Shown in pieces: positions 55,848-64,000 of a stretch of 64,000 bases of DNA. The stretch is from Catenuloplanes atrovinosus. GTDB lineage: Bacteria > Actinomycetota > Actinomycetes > Mycobacteriales > Micromonosporaceae. The notes beneath the pieces were generated by a model that was not told the DNA's origin, did no database searches, and saw only the letters and a program-made list of their open reading frames with translations. The translations under genes were made by a program, and so were the position numbers. How positions within the stretch are numbered: position 1 is the stretch's first letter; every line of letters begins with the position of its first letter. The stretch is taken from positions 5,380,001-5,444,000 of the forward strand of contig NZ_JAVDYB010000001.1 in the NCBI RefSeq assembly GCF_031458235.1, read 5' to 3'.

Positions 55848-56297
55848 TCACCCGAGGTGGCCGGAGAGCACGTGGGCGTTTATCCGGCGCACCTCGTCGG
55901 CCAGGTCCTCCAGGTGCACCACCTGGACGCCGCAGGCGGTGAGCAGCGCGGCGCCGTCGCCCTCGACGAAGACCGGTGGCTCGCGGAGCGCGTAGACCAC
56001 GCGCGGGATGCCGGCCTCCAGGATCAGCTCCGCGCAGGTACGCGGATGCGACGCCCGCCGGCTGCACGGCTCCAGCGAGCTGTAGATGGTGGCGTCCCGG
56101 AGGTTCACGCCGCGCAGCTTGCGCAGCGCGGTCTCCTCCGCGTGGTCCAGCGGGTCGGTCTCCCGGGAGTAGCCGGTGGCCAGCTCGCGCCCGTCCGCGC
56201 CGACCACGACCGCGCCCACCGCGAACGCGGTCTCCGAGACCGGGCAGAGCCGGGACAGCTCGACGGCCCGGCGCAGCCACAGCAGGTCAGGCGTCAC
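55848..56297 (-). CDS. Riboflavin-type cytidine-like deaminase
   Basis: The 149-residue protein has the zinc deaminase motifs H-A-E (D-H-A-E-E-T-A-L) and P-C-S-R-R-A-S-H-P-R-T-C. The S-S-L-E-P-C-x(8)-C spacing with H-P is like the deaminase domain of RibD and differs from cytidine deaminase. It overlaps the reductase gene before it by 4 bases. As one protein is deaminase and the other reductase, they together match bifunctional RibD, which acts on 2,5-diamino-6-ribosylaminopyrimidine phosphate. GTG start. Confidence 0.82.
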   Translation of the reverse strand: MTPDLLWLRRAVELSRLCPVSETAFAVGAVVVGADGRELATGYSRETDPLDHAEETALRKLRGVNLRDATIYSSLEPCSRRASHPRTCAELILEAGIPRVVYALREPPVFVEGDGAALLTACGVQVVHLEDLADEVRRINAHVLSGHLG

Positions 56298-56992
56298 ACC
56301 GGCACCTCGAACCGGTCGGTGAGCAGATAGCGCAGCAGCACCACGTCGCCGATCTGGCGCACCTCGGCCACGGTCATCCGCCGGTCCGGTTCCCAGGGCA
56401 GTTCGCCACCGCCGGCGAAGCGCGGCGCGGCCGGGTCGCCGACCAGGAACGGCGCCACCACGAGCTGCAGCTCGTCGACCAGCCCGGCGGTGAGGAACTC
56501 CGCGTGCACGGCGGCGCCGCCCTCGACCATCAGCCGGTGGACCCCGCGCGCGGACAGGTCCGCGAGCACCCAGTCGAGCGCCACGTCCGCGCCCGCGTCG
56601 ATCACGGTCGCCGCACCGGCCAGCGACGCGGAGAGCGCCGGGAACGCCGGCGACGCGGTGTAGACCAGCTTGTCCGACTCACCGACCGTGAAGAAGTGGG
56701 ACGCCGGGTCCAGCGAGCCGGAGCGGGTGAGCGTCACCTTCACCGGGGACGCCGGCTGCCGGCGGGCGACCCGGTCGTCACGGCGGGTCCGGGAGCGGAC
56801 CACCAGGCGCGGGTTGTCCCGGCGCACCGTGCTGGCGCCGACCAGGATCGCGTCGCAGGTGGAGCGGATCAGGTCGACGCGGTCGAGGTCGGCGTCGTTG
56901 GAGAGGATGAGGCGCTCGGCGGACGCGTCGTCGATGTAGCCGTCGACGGACATCGCGCAGCTGAGCAACGTGTAGGGACGCTGCGACCCCAT
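56294..56992 (-). CDS. RibD C-terminal-type pyrimidine reductase
   Basis: The 232-residue NADPH-dependent reductase of DHFR-like fold has R-P-Y-T-L-L-S-C-A-M-S-V-D-G-Y-I, D-A-I-L-V-G-A-S-T-V-R-R-D-N-P-R-L and a final L-M-V-E-G-G-A-A-V-H-A-E-F. This matches the RibD_C/pyrimidine reductase. It probably reduces the ribosyl chain after deamination by the next gene product. GGGGGG stands upstream of the ATG. The rest of the riboflavin pathway (ribA, ribE, ribH) is not in this window. Confidence 0.87.
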   Translation of the reverse strand: MGSQRPYTLLSCAMSVDGYIDDASAERLILSNDADLDRVDLIRSTCDAILVGASTVRRDNPRLVVRSRTRRDDRVARRQPASPVKVTLTRSGSLDPASHFFTVGESDKLVYTASPAFPALSASLAGAATVIDAGADVALDWVLADLSARGVHRLMVEGGAAVHAEFLTAGLVDELQLVVAPFLVGDPAAPRFAGGGELPWEPDRRMTVAEVRQIGDVVLLRYLLTDRFEVPV

Positions 56993-57093
56993 GGCACAAC
57001 CCCCCGGCGCCGGACGAACTCGACAGCGCAAGCGTAGTGGCCCGGACGGGCCGGAAATGCGCTAATGCCCACGTGACGCGCGTCAAATGCGGG

Positions 57094-59442
57094 TCAGTAC
57101 GCCAGCGCCCGGTCCGCCGCGAGCAGCCGTTCCACCGCGTCCGCCGTGATCGGCCGGGAGAAGTGGTAGCCCTGCCCGAGCTGGCAGCCGAGGTTGTGCA
57201 GCAGCCGCGCCTGGTCCGCGGTCTCCACGCCCTCCACCACGGTGCCGAGCGCGAGACTGCGCGCCAGGTCGATGATCGCCCGGATCAGCGATACCTGTTG
57301 CGCGCCCTCCGGCCCCTCGACCGGCACGAACGCCTTGTCGATCTTGATGCTGTCGATCGGCAGGTGCTGGAGGTAGGCCAGCGAGGAGTAGCCGGTGCCG
57401 AAGTCGTCGACCGCGACCTTCACGCCGATCCGGCGCAGCGCGGTGAGGTGCGTGATCGCCTGCCCGCCGCCGTCCGCGACCAGCACGCTCTCGGTGATCT
57501 CCAGCGTGAGCGCGTGTGCGGGCAGCCCGGAGGCCTCCAGCGCCTCGCGGACCACCTGCTCGAAGTCGGGCTCGCGCAACTGCCGCACGGAGACGTTGAC
57601 GGAGAGCCGCACGCCGTACCGGTGGTGCCAGGCGACCGCGTCCAGGCAGGCGCGGCGCAGCACCCAGGCGCCGAGCGGCACGATCAGCCCGCTGTCCTCC
57701 GCGACCGAGATGAACTGGTCCGGCGGGATCGGCGGGCCGTCGCTCGGCGTCCACCGGACCAGCGCCTCGACCGACACGGTCTGCTCGTCGCGCAGGTCCA
57801 CCAGCGGCTGGTAGTGCACGGCGAAGTCGGCGCGGTCGATCGCGGCGCGCAGCCCGTCGACGGTACGGGTGCGGTGCAGCTGGTCCGCCCGCAGCCGCTC
57901 GTCGAAGCTGACCACGCGGTCCTTGCCGGCCGCCTTGGCCGCGTACAGCGCGAGGTCGACGTCGCGGAGCATCTCGGAGGTGCTGAGCCGGGAGTCGAGC
58001 GTGCGCAGGCCGACGCTGGCGGTGGTGTGCAGCCGGTGGTCGCCGACCTCGACCGGCAGCCGTACCGACCGGACCAGCTTCTCGCCGATGGTGACCGCGT
58101 CCAGGCCGCAGACGTCCTCCAGCAGCACCGCGAACTCGTCGCCGCCGAGCCGGGCGAGCGTGTCGCCGGCCCGCAGCCCGCCCTGGAGGCGCTCCGCGAT
58201 CACCGCGATCAGCGCGTCGCCGGTCGGGTGCCCGAACCGGTCGTTGATGTCCTTGAACCCGTCCAGATCCAGCATGATCAGCGTGGCCGGCACCGGGCCG
58301 GTCAGCGCGGCCTCGACGCGCTGGCGCAGCAGCAGCCGGTTCGGCAGCCCGGTCAGCGGGTCGTGCAGCGCCTGGTGGCTGAGCTCGTCCTGGAGCGACT
58401 CCTGGCGGGCGAGCGCGCGTTCCAGCGCGGCGCCGCGGCGGTCGAGCGCGCGGGCGCGGGACTCCGCCAGGCTGGCGATCTGGGTCAGGCGCGTCACCAG
58501 CAGCACCAGCGTGACCACGGTGGCGGCCATCGGCACCACGACGTCCGGCGTGTCGGCCACGCCGGAGCGCACCGCGGTGAGCAGCGAGACCGTGGTGGCG
58601 GCCGGCACGATCAGCACCAGCGCCAGGTAGGTGGCGAACATCCAGCGCGGATGGGTACGCCGTTCGCCCGCGGGCCGCCGGGCCACGGCCATCGCCGGGT
58701 GCAGCGCGGCGGCGCCCACCAGCACGGCGCCGACCAGCCAGCACAGCGACGCGTTGAGCAGGCTGAGCCGGCCGTCGCCGCCGTCCACGACGTGGATGAA
58801 GAACGTGGTGTCGCCGGCCGCCAGCGCGAGCCCGGCCAGCACGACCAGCGCGCTCCACGCGGCCCGGCGGCTGCCGATCACCGCCAGGCGCACCGCGCCG
58901 CAGATGATCAGAAGATCCATCAGGGGGTACGCGAGCGCGAAGCTCGCGGCCGGCGTCAACTGCGTGTCCCGGGCGGTCAGCACCGGGTCGACCAGCACCG
59001 TCCAGTAGAGCACCGCGCCGGCGCAGGCGAAGATGCCGGTCTCCAGCGTGCCGGCCCGCCACGAGTCCCGGCCGGCCCGCTCCGGCAGCCCCAGCATGCC
59101 GAGGAAGAGCAGCGGGTACATGAGGACGTAGAACGTGTCGACCGGACCCGGGTAGGGGGACCGCAGGCCCGCCGCCTCCAGCACGATCCAGACCACGTTC
59201 GCGACCAGCGGCACGGTGAGCCCGGCGAGGATGCACCACCACGGCACCATCCGGCGCGGCCGGTACCGGCGGATGCCGACCGCGACCGCGCCGACCGCCG
59301 CGAGCTCCATGGCCAGGAAGGCGAACGGCCGGAGCACCGGCACCGCGACTCCGAGGGCGGTCACCGCCGCGCCGCCGAGCACGAACCACAGCCACAGCGA
59401 CGGCCGCGTCCGCGACGGCGCGGCCCGCTCAGCGATCGTCAC
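57094..59442 (-). CDS. Membrane GGDEF-EAL c-di-GMP enzyme
   Basis: The 782-residue protein has about eight to nine membrane helices in the first ~325 residues (7TM/MASE-like sensor) and a short coiled coil. A GGDEF domain (R-L-G-G-D-E-F-A-V-L-L at about 432-438, intact) and an EAL domain (V-S-V-E-A-L-V-R-W at about 557) follow, with L-E-I-T-E-S-V, D-D-F-G-T-G and K-I-D-K-A-F in order. Both synthase and phosphodiesterase active sites appear complete. It may shift the local c-di-GMP level in response to a membrane signal. It begins with GTG. Confidence 0.92.
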   Translation of the reverse strand: MTIAERAAPSRTRPSLWLWFVLGGAAVTALGVAVPVLRPFAFLAMELAAVGAVAVGIRRYRPRRMVPWWCILAGLTVPLVANVVWIVLEAAGLRSPYPGPVDTFYVLMYPLLFLGMLGLPERAGRDSWRAGTLETGIFACAGAVLYWTVLVDPVLTARDTQLTPAASFALAYPLMDLLIICGAVRLAVIGSRRAAWSALVVLAGLALAAGDTTFFIHVVDGGDGRLSLLNASLCWLVGAVLVGAAALHPAMAVARRPAGERRTHPRWMFATYLALVLIVPAATTVSLLTAVRSGVADTPDVVVPMAATVVTLVLLVTRLTQIASLAESRARALDRRGAALERALARQESLQDELSHQALHDPLTGLPNRLLLRQRVEAALTGPVPATLIMLDLDGFKDINDRFGHPTGDALIAVIAERLQGGLRAGDTLARLGGDEFAVLLEDVCGLDAVTIGEKLVRSVRLPVEVGDHRLHTTASVGLRTLDSRLSTSEMLRDVDLALYAAKAAGKDRVVSFDERLRADQLHRTRTVDGLRAAIDRADFAVHYQPLVDLRDEQTVSVEALVRWTPSDGPPIPPDQFISVAEDSGLIVPLGAWVLRRACLDAVAWHHRYGVRLSVNVSVRQLREPDFEQVVREALEASGLPAHALTLEITESVLVADGGGQAITHLTALRRIGVKVAVDDFGTGYSSLAYLQHLPIDSIKIDKAFVPVEGPEGAQQVSLIRAIIDLARSLALGTVVEGVETADQARLLHNLGCQLGQGYHFSRPITADAVERLLAADRALAY

Positions 59443-59544
59443 GCAGGCCTCCGGGTTGCCTCAAGCTGTCCTCGCCCGCCACCATCGGCCACCCGACGGG
59501 CGACATATGTGGTTTTCCGGAAAGCGGGGTGGGGCCCGTCACGC

Positions 59545-59574
59545 TTGGTCACCACGGGCGGAGACGGCTATAGT
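59545..59574 (+). promoter_or_regulatory. Promoter of the Gdt1-like gene
   Basis: TTGGTC (59545-59550) and TATAGT (59569-59574) stand 18 bases apart. Transcription would begin at about 59581, right at the 5' edge of the riboswitch. Confidence 0.6.
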
Positions 59575-59580
59575 CGGCAT

Positions 59581-59696
59581 CGCGAAGGGGAGTAGCTCCC
59601 AATGTCGTGGTCGACATACTGACGCCCCGCGGTCCGCCGCGAGCGTCCGGCCACGCGGCCCCGGCCCTCCGGCCGAGGCGGGCGAGACCTTCGACT
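59581..59696 (+). ncRNA. yybP-ykoY (Mn2+) riboswitch
   Basis: The leader has the conserved GGGGAGTAGC block (59587-59596) followed by TCCCAAT, and GGCGAGACC (59681-59689) near its end. CGAAGG (59583-59588) pairs with CCTTCG (59688-59693) to close the P1 stem. These are the core features of the yybP-ykoY motif, which senses Mn2+ and usually controls manganese export genes. A Gdt1 family gene follows, as expected. How it switches expression here (transcription or translation) cannot be told from the sequence. Confidence 0.85.
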
Positions 59697-59784
59697 CTGG
59701 CTGGTGCACGCCTGTGCGCAGGACACTCGGCCGGGTCGAGGTCGCCCGCGCCCTGATCCGGCTCCGATAGACCGGAAGGGCTCC

Positions 59785-60372
59785 ATGGACGGCTTTGTAG
59801 TCGCGTTCCTCGTCAGCTTCGGCGTCATCTTCGTCGCCGAGCTGGGCGACAAGTCGCAGCTGATGGCGATGACCTTCGCGCTGCGTCACCGCGCGTGGCC
59901 GGTGCTGCTCGGCATCACGATCGCCACGTCGGTGGTGCATCTCGCCTCCGTCGGCATCGGCTACGGCCTCGGAGCCGCGCTCCCGACCGGCTGGATCGCG
60001 CTGGTCTCGGGCATCGCGTTCATCTTCTTCGGCGCCTGGACGCTGCGCGGCGACAGCCTGACCGACGACGAGAAGAAGAAGGCGGAGCGGTCGACCGGGT
60101 CCGCGGTGCTCGCGGTCGGCATCGCGTTCTTCGTGGCCGAGCTGGGCGACAAGACCATGCTCGCCACGATCACGCTGGCCACCCAGTACGGCTGGTTCGG
60201 CACCTGGGTCGGCTCCACGCTCGGCATGGTGGCCGCGGACGCGCTGGCGATCGTGGTCGGCCGGCTGCTCGGCCGGCACCTGCCGGAGAAGGCCATCAAG
60301 ATCGGCGCGGCCGTGCTGTTCGCGCTGTTCGGCGTGTGGATGATCGCCGAGGCGATCGCCGAGCTGACCTAA
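59785..60372 (+). CDS. Gdt1/TMEM165 (UPF0016) family cation exporter, probably Mn2+
   Basis: The 195-residue membrane protein has six helices in two homologous halves, each with the family motif: F-V-A-E-L-G-D-K-S-Q and F-V-A-E-L-G-D-K-T-M. Glu and Asp of the motif form the cation site. Gdt1 proteins move Mn2+ (and Ca2+) out. Control by the yybP-ykoY riboswitch upstream supports Mn2+. GGAAGGG lies 4 bases before the ATG. Convergent with the glycosyltransferase gene, 16 bases apart. Confidence 0.92.
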   Translation: MDGFVVAFLVSFGVIFVAELGDKSQLMAMTFALRHRAWPVLLGITIATSVVHLASVGIGYGLGAALPTGWIALVSGIAFIFFGAWTLRGDSLTDDEKKKAERSTGSAVLAVGIAFFVAELGDKTMLATITLATQYGWFGTWVGSTLGMVAADALAIVVGRLLGRHLPEKAIKIGAAVLFALFGVWMIAEAIAELT

Positions 60373-60388
60373 GCCTGGGCGCCGCGCT

Positions 60389-61453
60389 CTACAGGTGCGT
60401 GCTGTAGAACGCGGCCAGGTCGTCGCGCAGGCCGTCGGCCGCGTACCGGTCCCGGATGTGGTGGTACGCCAGGCGCCCCATCGCCCGTACCCCCGCGGGG
60501 TCCTGATCGTAGGTCTGCAACGCCTGCTCGGCGCGCTTGGCGAAGGCCAGCACGTCGTCCTCCGGCACCGGCACGCTGAACATCTCGTCGAAGAACTCGC
60601 GCCCGGCCAGCCCGGTGAACCCGACCACGTAGGCGCCGCTGGCCATCGCCTCCGCCGGCGGCAGGCCGAAGCCCTCGCGCTCGCTGAAGCTGAGGAAGAT
60701 CGGGCACCCGCGCAGCAGCTCCGCGACCCGCGCCTCCGGTACGCCGTCGATCGGCACCAGTTCCCAGCCGGTCAGCGCGCCGCGCGCCCGCAGCAGGTGC
60801 AGCACCTGTTCCGCGTCGGCCCGGCGGCGGCGCGGCAGGTACGCGATCCGCCGCGCCGGCAGCTCGTCGCGGTCGCCCGGGAAGAACAGCTCCGTGTCCA
60901 CCACCACGCGCGCCCGCCCCACCGGCAGGTCCGGGAACGCGTACCGCAGGAACCGCTCGTTGTCCTCGGAGACGGCCAGCAGCGCCAGCACGTTCGCCAC
61001 GCCGGCCAGCGGCGCGCCGGCCGGCGTGGACTCGAACGGCACCTGCTCGAACGTCCGGTACGCGTTCTGGTTGAAGATCACCTTGCGCAGCGCGGCCGGC
61101 AGGCGGCCGAGCGCCGGCCCGTACCACTCCGCGACCACCAGCAGGTCCGCGGGCGTGAGCACGGCGTCGGCCGCGGACGTGACGCGGGTGGCGTTCGGGA
61201 ACCAGTCGCACCGGAAGCCGCGCTCGTGGTGTAGCACGGACGCGGTGATGCCGGACGCGTTCAGCAGGTCCACGTGCCGGTAGATCTGCCGCAACCCGCC
61301 GCTCGGCCGCGGGTTGTCCGGCGTCAGGTAGTAGACGACCGGCGGCCGGTCGCCCCCGGCCGGCGCGGTGCGCAGCGACGGCGGCTGCCGCACCTTGAGA
61401 TCGGACGCGCGCTGCACCGCATGCGCCATCCGGCGCGCCGCGCCCATCACCAT
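60389..61453 (-). CDS. GT4-like glycosyltransferase
   Basis: The 354-residue cytoplasmic protein has a GT-B-type layout: L-T-P-D-N-P-R-P-S-G-G-L-R-Q-I-Y in the N-terminal half and E-R-E-G-F-G-L-P-P-A-E-A-M-A-S-G (E-x7-E motif) in the C-terminal half. Sugar and acceptor are unknown. It starts 10 bases after the peptidoglycan-hydrolase gene, with GAGGTGAGGGG inside the spacer and the end of that gene, so both form one operon. This suggests a cell-wall or surface glycan role. Confidence 0.82.
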   Translation of the reverse strand: MVMGAARRMAHAVQRASDLKVRQPPSLRTAPAGGDRPPVVYYLTPDNPRPSGGLRQIYRHVDLLNASGITASVLHHERGFRCDWFPNATRVTSAADAVLTPADLLVVAEWYGPALGRLPAALRKVIFNQNAYRTFEQVPFESTPAGAPLAGVANVLALLAVSEDNERFLRYAFPDLPVGRARVVVDTELFFPGDRDELPARRIAYLPRRRRADAEQVLHLLRARGALTGWELVPIDGVPEARVAELLRGCPIFLSFSEREGFGLPPAEAMASGAYVVGFTGLAGREFFDEMFSVPVPEDDVLAFAKRAEQALQTYDQDPAGVRAMGRLAYHHIRDRYAADGLRDDLAAFYSTHL

Positions 61454-61463
61454 GCGCCACCCC

Positions 61464-62633
61464 TCACCTCAGGTCGAACCGGGTGAGATCGTAGCGGCGC
61501 ATGATGTTGATCAGATTGTCCGCGTACGTCGGCGAGGTGGCGTAGCCGGCCTTGTGGATGGCGCGGGCGAACCGCTCCGGCGCGTAGTCCCACTGGAACG
61601 CGGGCGCGTACCGCGGGTTCACGGTGAGGAAGCGGCCGTGGTCGACCATCGAGCCGGAGGCGTTGCGGTACGCCCGGAACGACGCCCGCGTCCGGTAGCA
61701 GCCCTTGCTGTTGCACTCGCTGGTCTCGTACGTCCGGCAGCCGACCGCGATCCCGCCGGGCGTGCCGAAGCACTTGATGCCGAAGTAGTTGTGGTCGCGC
61801 CGGGTCAGCCCGCTGCCGCCCCACCCCGACTCCAGGATGGCCTGCGCGATCGTCACGGACGCCGGCACCTTGTACTGCCGCATGCCCTCGCGGGCCGGCT
61901 CGGCGACGCGCGCGATGAACGCCTCCGGCGTGCCCGCCGGCACGGTCGGGGGCGCCTGCCCGCACCAGGGCAGCGTCGGCGAGGACGGCCAGGCCACGTT
62001 CGCGTCCGCCACGTACCCGCCCTCGGCCAGCCGGTTCCACGCCGCGCTGCGCCGCTGCGTGCCGGCCACCGACTCGCCCCAGTCCTGGCAGACCACGTGC
62101 AGCGTCTCGCCGTTCTTGATCTTTCGGAGCTCCCGGCCGCCGGTGTTGGAGACGGACCGGACGTTCAGCCCGGACGTGCCGCCGGGGCGGGCCACCGGCA
62201 CGGTCGCCGCGGTCGGCCCGCACCAGGCGACGTGCGGCCGTTCCGGGCGCCACCGCACGTACGCCTCCGTGACGTAGCCGCCGCCAGTCAGCCGCAGCCA
62301 GTACGGGCTGCTCCGCACGCTGCCCGCGATCTGCTGGCCGAAGACCTGGCAGCTGACCGTGATCGCGGCGCCGTCCGCCACCGTGCCGATCTTCTTGTGC
62401 GCGCTCGACCCGCCGGAGCGGATGTTGAGCGGCGTGTCCGGGCTGTCCACCGTGGCGCCCGCCGGCGCGCCGAGCGCCTCGACCGGCGCGCCGCCGAGCG
62501 CGGCCAGCGTGCCGACCATGGCCAGCGCCATCGGGCCGAACCGGCGTATGCCGGCCGCGTCCCGAACCCGGACCGTCCTCCGATGCCGCCCGCCACCCTT
62601 TCGCAGGTGGCGAGCCGCGGAACCGCTGCGCAT
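61464..62633 (-). CDS. Secreted peptidoglycan hydrolase (glucosaminidase) with two SH3-like domains
   Basis: The 389-residue protein has a long basic N-terminus and a signal-peptide hydrophobic stretch (A-L-A-M-V-G-T-L-A-A-L). Two bacterial SH3-like units (L-N-I-R-S-G and L-N-V-R-S-V, ~65-135 and ~150-215) and a C-terminal glucosaminidase (FlgJ/LytG-type, ~230-389) follow. The catalytic Glu is in A-Q-A-I-L-E-S-G-W-G (about residue 267); N-Y-F-G-I-K-C and F-R-A-Y-R-N complete it. It likely cuts GlcNAc-MurNAc linkages. Four Cys in the glucosaminidase domain and others in the SH3 units could form disulfides. Confidence 0.9.
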   Translation of the reverse strand: MRSGSAARHLRKGGGRHRRTVRVRDAAGIRRFGPMALAMVGTLAALGGAPVEALGAPAGATVDSPDTPLNIRSGGSSAHKKIGTVADGAAITVSCQVFGQQIAGSVRSSPYWLRLTGGGYVTEAYVRWRPERPHVAWCGPTAATVPVARPGGTSGLNVRSVSNTGGRELRKIKNGETLHVVCQDWGESVAGTQRRSAAWNRLAEGGYVADANVAWPSSPTLPWCGQAPPTVPAGTPEAFIARVAEPAREGMRQYKVPASVTIAQAILESGWGGSGLTRRDHNYFGIKCFGTPGGIAVGCRTYETSECNSKGCYRTRASFRAYRNASGSMVDHGRFLTVNPRYAPAFQWDYAPERFARAIHKAGYATSPTYADNLINIMRRYDLTRFDLR

Positions 62634-62720
62634 GCCGGTTCCCCCTTCCCGACATAGACGAAGTGCGCCACCGAGCGTAAGTGCCTTTTCGGGTGATAGA
62701 GGGAAATTACGGAAATCGGC

Positions 62721-64000
62721 TCATAACTCGACGGGCAGGTACACGGCGGAACGCCGTACCCCGTCGTGGAAGATCTCGCGCGCGGCGGACCGCAGCGTGA
62801 CCGCAGCGCCCAGCGGGTCACCGGTGCCGGGATTGCGCGCCCAGCGCGGATGCGCACCGCCGCTGACCTGCACCCGCAGCCGGTGCCCGACCCGGAACAC
62901 GTGCCCGATCGGCCACAGCGGCACGGTCACCCGGTGCACGCCGTCCGCGTCCGCCGGGAACCGATCCGGCGTCACCCGCACCAGCCCGTCGCACACGTTC
63001 CGGGACACGCCCGCCCGGTCCACGTCGCAGACCCGGACGAACACATCGTGGTACGGACGGGAACTGCGCTCCCAGATCTCCGCGCGCACCGGCCCGATCG
63101 CGGTCAGGTCGCGCTCCAGCGGCGCGCTCGTGTAGGTGAGCACGTCCGCCCGCGCCTCCAGCGGCGCGTTGTCCACCGGCCCGGACCGGTGCGCCACCAG
63201 CACCGGCCCACCCAGCGACGGCGTCGGGTCCCGCGGGTCGTAGGTGAACGCGTCCGGCGGGCTGGCCGGCGCGGGCGCGGTGCCCAGCCCGCGGTCCGGC
63301 CGCAGGTACCAGGCGGTGGGCCGGTGCGGCGGCGGCCAGGCGTCGCGCCGCTCGGGCCGGCCGGTCAACGTCACGCCGACCGTGCCGCCGTCCCGCCCGC
63401 CCGCCCCGGTCAGGTGCTCCAGCAGGAACGACACGCCGGTCCGGATCGTGGCCGTGAACAGCGCGACGCTGCCGTGCGTCCACGGCCCGACGAGCAGGCT
63501 CGGCCGGTGCCCCGCCTCGCGCAGCACCGCGAAGTCGTCCAGCTGGGCCGGGAGGAAGATGTCGTGCCAGCCGGCCACCATCAGCACCGGCGCGTCCACC
63601 TCGGCCAGCCGCCGGTCGAAGACCCGGTCCCGCCAGTACTCGGCGCCGGCCGCGTGCTCGGCCAGCCACTCCTGGAAGAACGGCACGGTGCCGCCGGTCG
63701 CCACCCGGTCCGCCTCGGCCAGCGGCAGGTGCGCGAACCCCGCGGTCAGCCGCGGCTGGCCGCGCCGCAGCTCCACCAGGCGGGGCAGCCACGGCGCGGT
63801 CTGCGCGGACAGCAGTTCAGTCCAGGTCAGCACCGTGTCCAGGGAGAACGCCTCGCCCGCGTAGGTCAGGTCGCGCATCGCCGACGTGGTCACGGCCGCC
63901 ACCACGGCCGCCAGGTCCGGTGCCGCGTCCGGCGCGATCGCCCAGTGCGCGGCGCCCTGATAGCTCACGCCGAACATGCCGAGCCGGCCGTCGTACCACC
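62721..64000 (-). CDS. CocE/NonD-family hydrolase, 5' end missing
   Basis: The gene runs off the window; the N-terminal part of the protein is not visible. The frame continues to the edge with W-Y-D-G-R-L-G-M-F-G-V-S-Y-Q-G, the nucleophile Ser motif of the X-Pro-dipeptidyl-peptidase/cocaine-esterase family. V-L-M-V-A-G-W-H-D-I-F (Asp) and L-L-V-G-P-W-T-H-G (His) complete the triad. The C-terminal ~230 residues form the jelly-roll domain (X-Pro_dipeptidase_C: H-R-L-R-V-Q-V-S-G). Substrate (ester, amide or peptide) unknown. Confidence 0.88.
   Translation of the reverse strand, partial: WYDGRLGMFGVSYQGAAHWAIAPDAAPDLAAVVAAVTTSAMRDLTYAGEAFSLDTVLTWTELLSAQTAPWLPRLVELRRGQPRLTAGFAHLPLAEADRVATGGTVPFFQEWLAEHAAGAEYWRDRVFDRRLAEVDAPVLMVAGWHDIFLPAQLDDFAVLREAGHRPSLLVGPWTHGSVALFTATIRTGVSFLLEHLTGAGGRDGGTVGVTLTGRPERRDAWPPPHRPTAWYLRPDRGLGTAPAPASPPDAFTYDPRDPTPSLGGPVLVAHRSGPVDNAPLEARADVLTYTSAPLERDLTAIGPVRAEIWERSSRPYHDVFVRVCDVDRAGVSRNVCDGLVRVTPDRFPADADGVHRVTVPLWPIGHVFRVGHRLRVQVSGGAHPRWARNPGTGDPLGAAVTLRSAAREIFHDGVRRSAVYLPVEL

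Noticed and set aside
57037-59595. An 852-codon frame opposite the GGDEF-EAL gene
   Set aside because: The Arg/Gln/His-rich product is a shadow; the minus-strand protein has intact GGDEF and EAL motifs.

Overview
The window is very GC-rich actinomycete DNA with GTG and TTG starts, many 4-base stop/start overlaps and G/C hairpin terminators. The gene content (whiA, rbpA, a CvnABCD-type conservon, DUF6297 permease, TAT-type secretion signals, an orphan bacterial terpene cyclase) suggests a filamentous actinobacterium, probably of the Micromonosporaceae (Actinoplanes/Micromonospora type). The family assignment is an inference from gene content. No rRNA, tRNA, CRISPR array, insertion sequence or prophage module was seen.

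Region by region: (1) 1-7458 holds the tail of a membrane M50-type peptidase and, convergent to it, a four-gene minus-strand operon. The operon encodes a STAND-like NTPase, a PD-(D/E)XK (DUF559/Vsr-like) nuclease, a winged-helix protein and a large protein carrying an N-terminal AAA ATPase plus a C-terminal HerA/FtsK-like translocase. All three junctions overlap by 4 bases. This is the best candidate in the window for an undescribed DNA-processing or defence system. (2) 7459-21367 is the conserved actinobacterial core: rbpA, secG, tpiA, pgk, gap, whiA, yvcK, rapZ, uvrC, a Rieske lipoprotein and uvrA, all on the minus strand. It combines central glycolysis, developmental and cell-wall control, RNA polymerase activation and nucleotide excision repair. 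(3) 21570-33511 is mixed: a GT-C-like membrane protein, an MBL hydrolase, a vapBC toxin-antitoxin pair with its own operator, a cholesterol-oxidase-like flavoprotein, an AfsR-like regulator with its domains in reverse order, a secreted protein, and an SF1 helicase with an apparently dead nuclease tail.

(4) 33611-46312 holds a methyltransferase, the hmgA-fahA homogentisate catabolic operon, two ABC export units, an EAL/HDOD signalling protein, a DinB-fold protein, a class I terpene synthase and a CcdA/TlpA redox pair. (5) 45716-49737 is a complete four-gene conservon (sensor kinase-like, roadblock, DUF742, GTPase). (6) 49859-55748 holds a SolA-like amine oxidase, an MFS exporter with its MarR repressor, a divergent TetR gene, a TetR protein fused to a thioredoxin-like domain, and a STAS protein. 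(7) 55848-64000 holds separate riboflavin-type deaminase and reductase genes, a GGDEF-EAL enzyme, a Mn-type yybP-ykoY riboswitch ahead of a Gdt1/TMEM165 family exporter, a glycosyltransferase with a secreted peptidoglycan hydrolase, and the 5'-truncated end of a CocE/NonD hydrolase.

Most genes are arranged as short operons closed by perfect G/C hairpins that can be read directly. Function assignments come from motif recognition without a database search, so those resting on fold resemblance (thioredoxin-like tail, degenerate nuclease tail, winged helix) are less certain than those resting on conserved catalytic motifs.
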